64,000 nucleotides of DNA from Acholoe squamosa. Lineage: Eukaryota; Annelida; Polychaeta; Phyllodocida; Polynoidae. The position numbers and the translations under genes are program-made. Positions 56,601 to 64,000 of the stretch are shown one piece after another. The stretch's first letter is position 1. Every line of letters begins with the position of its first letter. Where the stretch lies: positions 55,693,339 to 55,757,338 of the forward strand of contig OX439043.1 of NCBI GenBank assembly GCA_949317995.1, written 5' to 3'. The notes beneath the pieces are model-generated. The model searched no databases. It saw only the letters and a list, made by a program, of their open reading frames with translations, and was not told where the DNA came from.

Positions 56601-59600
56601 GCAGTTCTAGGAGAATCTATAGAGCAGGATTCTTCTAGAGTTGGTGCTTTAATGAATTTCAGTAAACCAGACTTCCACACATATCACTACTCCCCAGCAT
56701 ACTTCCTATTGTGAACCCACAGACAAGGGTATGTAGGCCTACTTGATGGTGCAGGAACTTTGGGCTGCCACTATGCTCAGTACAATCTCAATGCTATTCC
56801 TGGAATTTTGGTGCGATTTTGAGGATACAGTCGTAGCCTGTTAAGAAATGGCCTCTGCTTAAGGGCCTGGTAATATCTTAACTTCCACCTTTGTGGTCAA
56901 CCCAAACCATTCACCAAACAAAGACTCCAAAGCATAAATCTGAGTGGAGTATTCCACTACCATTGTAGTCTTTGTACACAGTTTTCCCGACTACCTTATA
57001 CATCCATCCAAGTATATGGCCTCTCTGGAAGCAGACTGTAGTTAACTCAGCCTTCCAAGCTAACGTTTTACCCTTCAGACTATAGACTGCCCTCCTTTTA
57101 CTGTGGCAAGATCAATACAGAAGTCCTTTCTCGTCTTTGTGTAGCTGGTTCAATAATCAGCCTGACTATTCTTCTCCCAAAAGGCTCTCAGAAGGCATAC
57201 TCTAACAGGCTGAAGCCAGAATGAATGTAATTAGACAGTTACATCTATTGAGTATTCTCATGAAGGAACTTAGTAGGGTGGACAAATTATGGTGAAACTA
57301 AAAATAATATCTACCCTTGGCAAATGCTATATTGAAAGCGCTTTAAACTGTAAATGTTAGAAAGAATAAATCTGATGTCGATCAGTTAATACATGCCGGA
57401 TATGGTATCCAGCCGTGTTACCAATGAGCCAATATTAGAACCCTCCCCCCCCCCCCCGCCCAGTTCCTTTAAGATGGTATACCAGCAAAATATTCCCACA
57501 TTATGTCTTGGACCTGGTCCAACATAAACCTCCCCCTGCCTTTGGCTTCCCTTTGCATGAGGCAATTGCCTCTAGACCTTTGCTGGTAAATAGCTCAAAT
57601 GGGGGTGTTTGCTTTGGGTGCTGTTGTCCTCTTGGCACTGGAGGATTTTATCAGCCCTATTGTGCCAGCAGGTCCCTCTAATATTACCCAAGGCCGACAG
57701 GTGTTGGCAGCAGTGAGGGATTGAGTGTAGACTGTAAGGGGATTTGCGCCCTCTGATGTCCCATCTTATCACTCATATACCAAGGACCCTCTCGGGGTGA
57801 GTGAGATATGCCATTCTAGCAAAGGTGCTAATACATACTTCTTAAATGAATGCAGAGGTGGTTTGTTCATAAACACACAGTCCAATGGAACTACACTTGG
57901 GAATAATGGCGTAAGACTTAGGCAGAGAGTGGCATGGTTGGATCTACTCTAATACCAAAATATAAGAGGAGGGGGGGCAGAAAACATGGGAATGTGGCGT
58001 GGAGGAGTAAAGGAGGTGTGGGAGAACTTGGAGGGGGGCCTCCTTTTGGTGACAAGGGCTAGGACAAGTGATGTGGCAGCTTCTCCTGGTGTGGCCCATT
58101 GACACTGGGGGCGCCAAAAGTCTGAATAGACCTGCCCCGGATGTATACTCTGCACCCTAGTGAGCACTCAGAAAAGCAGTCCACAGAATCCACCAGGTGG
58201 AGCTCTCCTTAAGTCCTTAAACATTGGATGTAACTGACTGGTGTGTTGACGTGTACAGGGGAGATTGAATGTTAATACAGCATGCTATTGACCTTTCAGA
58301 TGATGCCAAATCAAATCGAATCTTGAATCAATAGTTTCATTTGGGAAGTTTAGGAAAGGATACATATTTCCGTGTGTATGCATGCATGTATTATATGTAT
58401 GCATGGATGTCAAGATTTATGTGACCAGAAAAGATGGTCAGTATGCATCTTTGAACAAAGTATTTCAGAATGCTTTAAAAAAAGACATGGTGGTCCAGGC
58501 AGTCAGTATTCTGCAGGCTCCTGCTTGTTGCATGATAAATACACATCCCATATTGAATATCACCAGTGTCGGCGGGTACCAGCACATCCATTAATAATAC
58601 CCAGTCTGCCTGCCAAGGGGCAGGTCGGTGACCGGATGTCCCCCACTGTCGCCCCCTATCGGTAACGGCATACTCGGTTCCGTTATGGGGACAGGTGTAT
58701 GGCAGTCTCAAGACAGATATATGTTTTCTTTACGTCTAACGTATACTGATCTAAATTGGGTGCCTCAGCACCAACCTGAATTTCCACTGTTTTCTTGTTT
58801 TCTTTAGAATTTCCATATTCTAAACCGCCAAGACAGGACAAACTCTCAGATATCACTCAAGCATATAATTTAAGAATCTATCGTGATAGCTCTTATCAAT
58901 GCTGACGTAAACGAAATTAGGTGTGCAGGAGACAATACATATTTTCCTGGGTTTGATGATAGGAGAGGAGCAAAATATCCTGTATACATGTAAAGCATGC
59001 TTAGAGAGTGGGTGTGTATTTAGAGTAGTGTGGATGTGGAGCTGTATGGGGGTTTAGGGAGTCATGGGTATCTGGGGTGGGGGTGAAGACGAAGAAGGAA
59101 CTCTCCTGTTATTGCAGTCATAAATCATCATCCTCAGCAGTCATGTGATCATCACACTCCCAGGTCACGTGCTCTAGGCCGCTCATTCTCCCAACAGATA
59201 TGCAATTGGTCATACCCAGTGCAAGGTCATCTGAAGGACGCTCTAAATATGGTATTTACTGCTCTGCCGGCTTTCTGATAACTGCCTGGGGGAATAGAGA
59301 AATGCTGTGGCACCGTGACTCCTATATCATCTCGTCCAGAATCAACAAAATTCAGATTTCTGTCTAGAGGGATGCAGTATCATCTGTACAAGAACATCGT
59401 ACCAATGAAGATATTTTATGTTGGGAGTTTGTTGATATATTAAACGAGCTTCTGGACAGTAGATTATCTAGATTAGATGGTACAATGTGTGACAAACAAT
59501 TGTGGTCCATTTAATCATTAGTAGCAGTTATCCATACTATTGACTGTCAGCTGTAGCCAATTTGGGTACTTTTCAGCGGTTTTCCAGCCCAATTAGCCAT

Positions 59601-60000
59601 GACATATCCCATGGGTTCTGACCCTTACTGCCATGTGTTTGGCTTTGTGCTTTGACATGCAATATACTATAGGTAAACAAAGCTGATTGCTTCTAATGGA
59701 TGTTGTCACTGAGTCTATATAACTATTCAGCCCCTATAGATGTTAGTCAGCACCTGGTTATAGATGCAGGCAGGGTAGCTCAGGGTCAGACCTTGTATCA
59801 ACATTTGACGAATCCATTTATAATGTTTCACATATAAGTAAGACCCTGTATCCTAGTCCTTAGCCTATAGATGAATAATGGGCATGAAAAAATAGAAGGG
59901 TGCAGCTTAATTCCACACCATGAACTACATGTGGACTTTGTATCAAGAAATTTTAATCAATACCTTGCAAATCAGTTGTGTCAATGGTTGTCCTAGTTCA
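56601..60000. other. Gene-free interval
   Basis: Contains TAGGCCTA at 56734-56741, a C run at 57447-57459, and overlapping short frames at 58372-58665 that are not recognisable proteins. No gene or structured element supported. Confidence 0.45.
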
Positions 60001-60010
60001 AATATAAAAT

Positions 60011-60094
60011 ACCTTTCTTTCTCTATTTTCACAGGTGAGTGAAGCCGTTGAGCATTGAGGTAGCCAATCTCGAAGTACAGGACACCAGGTAAAA
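60011..60094 (+). promoter_or_regulatory. Candidate recursive splice site 2 with 54-nt downstream exon
   Basis: A strong pyrimidine tract (CCTTTCTTTCTCTATTTTCACAG, positions 60012-60034) ends in an acceptor AG at 60034 and is fused to GTGAGT at 60035. A second donor, CCAG|GTAAAAC, follows at 60088/60089, defining a 54-nt segment. All three frames through that segment contain a stop, so it cannot be a plain coding exon but suits an RS-exon. The start (GTGAGTGAA) and length resemble site 1 at 19284. No other flanking homology is obvious beyond about 35 bases upstream. Confidence 0.5.
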
Positions 60095-60125
60095 CAGATA
60101 ATTTTGATTTTCCTGTGTTCCACAG

Positions 60126-61079
60126 CGAATGTAGGTGCTGAGAAGTATGTGTTAGAAAATAAGAATCTATAAATACTAGTATCATGCCCCTCTGTATGGA
60201 GATTTGGTATTGTGCGGTAACATGCATCAAATTGGAAAAACAGCTAAAGAAGATTTCGAAAGTGGTTCAAGGAAAAACAAGTCAATCAAACACAAAATAT
60301 GAGTCCATTAACAACTCTCAAGTGCCTAATAAAACTGTCCAAGGGAACTTCCCTTGCATTCGTGGGTAGGCCGAAGAACGGGTTTCTTTTCAAATCCATA
60401 TTTCGTAATTTGCTGAAAGAGGATACCTTTACTGAAATAATATGCTCAGCCAATGGATAGTTAGTACTTCATAGGTTGGATCAGCCACTGTGATCATAGC
60501 CTACTGCTCAGGCAGGCAGTGCACTCAATGTTTACCCTCCCAGTGACCCACTCATGTGCATTCAGCAGCAGAATAGATGATTATTTCAAGTAACTACGGG
60601 GAATATTCTGCCTTGACCTACAGTTTAGCCCTTCATTGGATTAATTAAGAACATAATATCTAGTACCGAGAGGTGTCCAGCTTTCTCCAACTCACATTAT
60701 TTCATCATATGTGGATAATGCATATCTCTCCTTGAGTATAATTATATTTAGATTTGTTCTGTTATGGTGAAAACAAGACCTGAACCACCCCTCTAGTCCA
60801 AATAGCAAGGACAGGAGTACCTTCAGAGTGAGAAAGGATCCCTGCAGGCTCTGCTAGAGTGCATAGCAAAACCGGGACCTACGCGAGAAAGTGGCGCTCA
60901 GTTATACAAGTACCTAGTAAAATGGAGTGGTTGCATGGTCGAGAACTTTGTTAGTACCAACTCATCGAGCTTCTCACAACAGCTCCAAATCTGCAAGAAC
61001 ATTTTAGCACACTAGCTACAGGGTATGTTGTTTGTCAAACTGCAAAAAAGAAAATGTCATCAAAATAATGGTGAAAATC
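60126..61079. other. Gene-free interval
   Basis: Nothing supported. Confidence 0.4.
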
Positions 61080-61470
61080 CTAGTCCCAGAGTTGCCAGAG
61101 ATCGGTCATTACTTTCGTGGAGATTCCTTGTACCACCATACTGCCATTTGGGGCTTCATTGTAGAAACTGCTCTACTTCACTGCAATACTGGGATGGCAG
61201 GCATAGGATAGGATTTTAAGACAGCTAACCCAGGGCAGCATCCCATTTAAATAATTCGCAATGTAAAAAAGGAGAGTTTCAATTGTACACACTACACTCT
61301 AAAAAATAATACTGCTAAATCTACCAGGGATCCTCATAAAACTGAACTGTGGCCCACCGTAATTGAAAAGCGTTGCACCAGTCTAGTTTTTACAAGAAGC
61401 CCCAGGAGGCAGTATGAAGGTACACAGATGTACAAGGAATCTCTGAGAAAATAATGCACCATAATGTGGA
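61080..61470 (+). repeat. Inverted-end repeat R3, copy 2
   Basis: 61310-61470 matches 42580-42720 in inverted orientation. 61095-61200 is a partial inverted copy of the same sequence (GAGATTCCTTGTACCACCAT against the mirrored block near 61430). This gives a foldback-like arrangement about 390 bp long. Confidence 0.7.
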
Positions 61471-63073
61471 CGACATATTTTTTTACAGTGTAGATAATAC
61501 TACAGCATACAGCACCTAGCCTAAATATTCTGCAATATAACTAAGAAAGGTGAAAGGAAAGTACTCTGTCTTGCCATTAGTGATGGTTTTATCACTATGA
61601 GCATAAAGGTATCCGAATGTATTTATATATTCAAGAGCCTGATAGGAGAACCCCATTTAAAAGTGTGCACTGACACGCTCTGAAAGGCAGAATAGTATTC
61701 TGATAAAGCCGGCTAGAAACCCCAATAACGAACTGATGTCTGACATGCGAGAAGCTTTGTGCCAGCCTGTTCTTGTTATGGAACATGACCCCTGTCTCAG
61801 AAATACCAAATAAGGGCATGATTTTATGTCAAAAGATTTTTTCCTTCTCTTTGTGCCTTTCTCCTCTGTGCAGATTTTCGGGGTATAGCGCTTTATGTGC
61901 CCTCTTGTAGATCCTTTTACTCTACCGAAGCTGAGCTATTCATACCTTAGGGCATGATCTCTGTTGTCCCTTGCTCCTATCCTTTCCCAGAATCTTGCAC
62001 CCCTACAACTGTCATTACTATGCACAGCACATACTGTGTCATAACCTATACCCCTAGCAACGCCTGTGGACGCACACCTGCGTCTGCCAGTATCTATATC
62101 ATTGCTTGATAACCTTTCACTATTATCTCTAAGCCTCATACCTTAGTCTCTCCCTTATTCCCTCTTTCCTTTGGAGCTCTAAAATCGTTATTCTTTCTTA
62201 TTCTCACTCAATCTAATGTAGGAAAATCATTTTGCCTTCAATAATCTTAATACGCCAATGCCACCGAACATAATATTTCCCAATAGAAGTGTACTAAAGC
62301 CAAAGATCCAAAGAAAATTAGATAGGACTCCCCCTATTCCAATCATGGCACTGTGAGCTGGCAGCACTACTCTCCCCATTGTTAGGAGGCCATTTTACCC
62401 CCATTTGTATGAACATGCCGTTTCTGTATTGTTGCTGTTTCTATACAGGGGGTGGCACTAATCTGCATTTACCAATAGCAACCTTTGTGTGGGTAGGGTC
62501 GGGTAAGCAGCTGAAATTGACAGCTTTCATTGCCATAGAATATCATCAGGTTATCTTTAGGAAAACAGCTATTTTGCCAGGTTTTGGGTATGAAATTAGG
62601 GAAAGAAGTCTTAAGATTGATAGAGAGGTCATTTGATATTATGAATCATGGTCTCATCAACCCCCCTTGAACAGGGACCACAAGACATATAAACCTAAGC
62701 CTTCGGTAACTTTTAATAAATGCTCTCTGTTAGATATCAAAGGGATTCAATACCATCGCTTCCACCAAAAGGAGCCTATAATGGTCTGTGGGCGTCTCCT
62801 GATGGGTAGATTTATATCCAAGTAGGTTTGACAACAAGTGTGACATGCACTGGGAATAGGTACCTTAATGTACCCTGCACTAAGGGTCCTTTTCGCAGAT
62901 CCTGTCACAAGAATAGATGACATTTCTTCCATGTGAATCTGTATTATTTGGTCTATCATATAACAATATGTACTCCCTTTGATGGCAACTTATGATATCC
63001 TCGATGCTATTAACATGGAAAAGATGATAAATGTTTCAGAATGAAGCTTAACAATTTACACTGCATGAACCTT
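61471..63073. other. Gene-free interval
   Basis: A block near 62865-62910 resembles 43580-43620. Nothing else recognised. Confidence 0.4.
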
Positions 63074-63190
63074 TAGATTTAAGCAGTGTAAGGTTGCTTA
63101 AATCTTTAATCAACTTAAAGCAGGAAGTTGCTTAAAGTTGCTCAAAGCTCTTTAATCAATTTTAAGCCACTTTACACTGCTTAAATCTTA
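63074..63190. repeat. Foldback repeat rich in GCTTAAA
   Basis: GATTTAAGCAGTGTAA (63075 onward) faces its mirror TTACACTGCTTAAATC near 63172. Adjacent GCTTAAA/TTTAAGC words and a CTTTAATCAA pair extend the arms to about 45 bp with mismatches. Confidence 0.75.
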
Positions 63191-63289
63191 AGGTTAGCAT
63201 TCATAATTAAATAGAGCTCTGTGGTCTACAGTAACGGCAATGTAGTATTGCTAAGTCTACTCTACTTATATCTTAATCTACACCACACA

Positions 63290-63530
63290 CTGAAAAAAGT
63301 CTTCCTGACAAAATGACATGTATACCCATGTCAACTTGATTTGACACAGAGAGCACACATCATTGGGACATGTGCACATATGTCACCATGACAACTGTAG
63401 CACACAGTAATCCTCATATGATTTGACATGCCTTAAAATGCCATGTCATCTGTGAGTTGACTAGGGTCACGGCCATGTCGAAGGCACTTGACATGTGATG
63501 GTTTGACATACATAATTGTTCTAGGATATT
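63290..63530. repeat. TGACATG-rich tract
   Basis: At least seven TGACAT/ATGTCA words in about 240 bp on both strands, without a clear period. It could be a decayed satellite or dyad-rich element. The wording overlaps that of the satellite at 48195-50540. Confidence 0.45.
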
Positions 63531-64000
63531 CCACTAGATGGAGCAAACAACCATTTTGGTACCAGGACTAATCACTACCAAAAAGTACTACCAACACTTG
63601 AGACATTTGATGTATCTGTATGTGTCATTTTGTTTTCATGAAGAATAGATCACTAAGGTCTGTAAATACTATCAATGAATGGTAGTGAATTCCATTTCAT
63701 TGTTAAATCTGCATTTGTTATTGAATATCAAAATAGACACCCACCATCCTGAATACTCCAACTGGAGTGGTTAGACACCTTATATGTGGGTCAGTGAAAA
63801 TACCAAAGGACTGTATTCTAACCCACAATCTATAATCTCAGTATCTACAGTACAGGGAGACATATGGCATTGCCATGCACCTCCATGCCCTTGTCTTATG
63901 GACTGCATAGAGGTCCTCAGTCAAGTAGGAGTTCTGTAGATAGGAAAAAGTGCCTTAGTGTTGCAGGCCTGTGGGACTATGATATCCCCTGCCTTCTATT
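63531..64000. other. Gene-free interval
   Basis: Nothing recognised up to the window end. Confidence 0.4.

Noticed and set aside
58372..58665. Overlapping plus-strand frames with protein-like segments
   Set aside because: Two frames overlap, neither has a recognisable domain, and no splice borders or homologous copy support them.
60100..60125. Additional splice acceptor (pyrimidine tract with CACAG) 36 nt after the second donor of site 2
   Set aside because: The implied intron would be too short; it may be an alternative acceptor but cannot be argued from sequence alone.

Overview
The window looks like gene-poor nuclear DNA from a multicellular animal, most plausibly a marine invertebrate. 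No intact protein-coding gene, rRNA or functional tRNA can be supported. What is visible is typical of metazoan non-coding DNA: decayed LINE reverse-transcriptase fragments, SINE-like insertions with 12-13 bp target duplications, tRNA-headed SINEs, short DNA transposons with terminal inverted repeats (TIRs), one solo-LTR candidate, microsatellites, and dispersed or tandem duplications. One SINE family ends in repeated ACTC motifs, and the palindrome TAGGCCTA is over-represented. Both features suggest a lophotrochozoan or a non-vertebrate deuterostome, but neither fixes the taxon.

Layout. 1-7.9 kb: MITE copies, a 20-bp minisatellite-ended element, a direct duplication (2370-3310 and 6390-7110) and a solo LTR. 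7.95-8.85 kb: a pogo/Tigger-like non-autonomous transposon with internal 79-bp repeats and a nested SINE. 9.9-14 kb: tRNA-derived SINEs, a long hairpin joined to a dispersed GC-rich element, and a 445-bp MITE. 17-21 kb: another MITE, a first splice-site-like motif (19284) and a LINE 3' fragment. 21.7-23.1 kb, 28.7-38.4 kb and 54.4-56.6 kb: copies of one large dispersed unit, two of them (A 28871-33460, B 33461-38357) arranged head to tail. Because A and B are collinear, each serves as the empty site for insertions in the other. This defines a SINE (31484-31742) and two elements carrying telomere-like TTAGGG/CCCTAA arrays (33744-34167 and 37280-37785). 45-47.5 kb: a second LINE remnant with an apparently identical 659-bp tandem duplication. 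48-50.5 kb: a diverged TGTCA/CATG-rich satellite interrupted by a MITE. 51-56 kb: nested MITEs, recent duplications and a second copy of the hairpin element. 56.6-64 kb: mostly featureless, with a second splice-site-like motif at 60035, an inverted repeat pair and a final hairpin.

The most interesting signal is a pair of plus-strand sites (19283/19284 and 60034/60035). In each, a pyrimidine-rich acceptor ending in CAG is fused directly to a GTGAGT donor and followed 54-58 nt later by a second donor. This is the architecture of recursive-splicing sites in very long introns. It fits the absence of exons and suggests, as inference only, that the window lies inside one long plus-strand intron.
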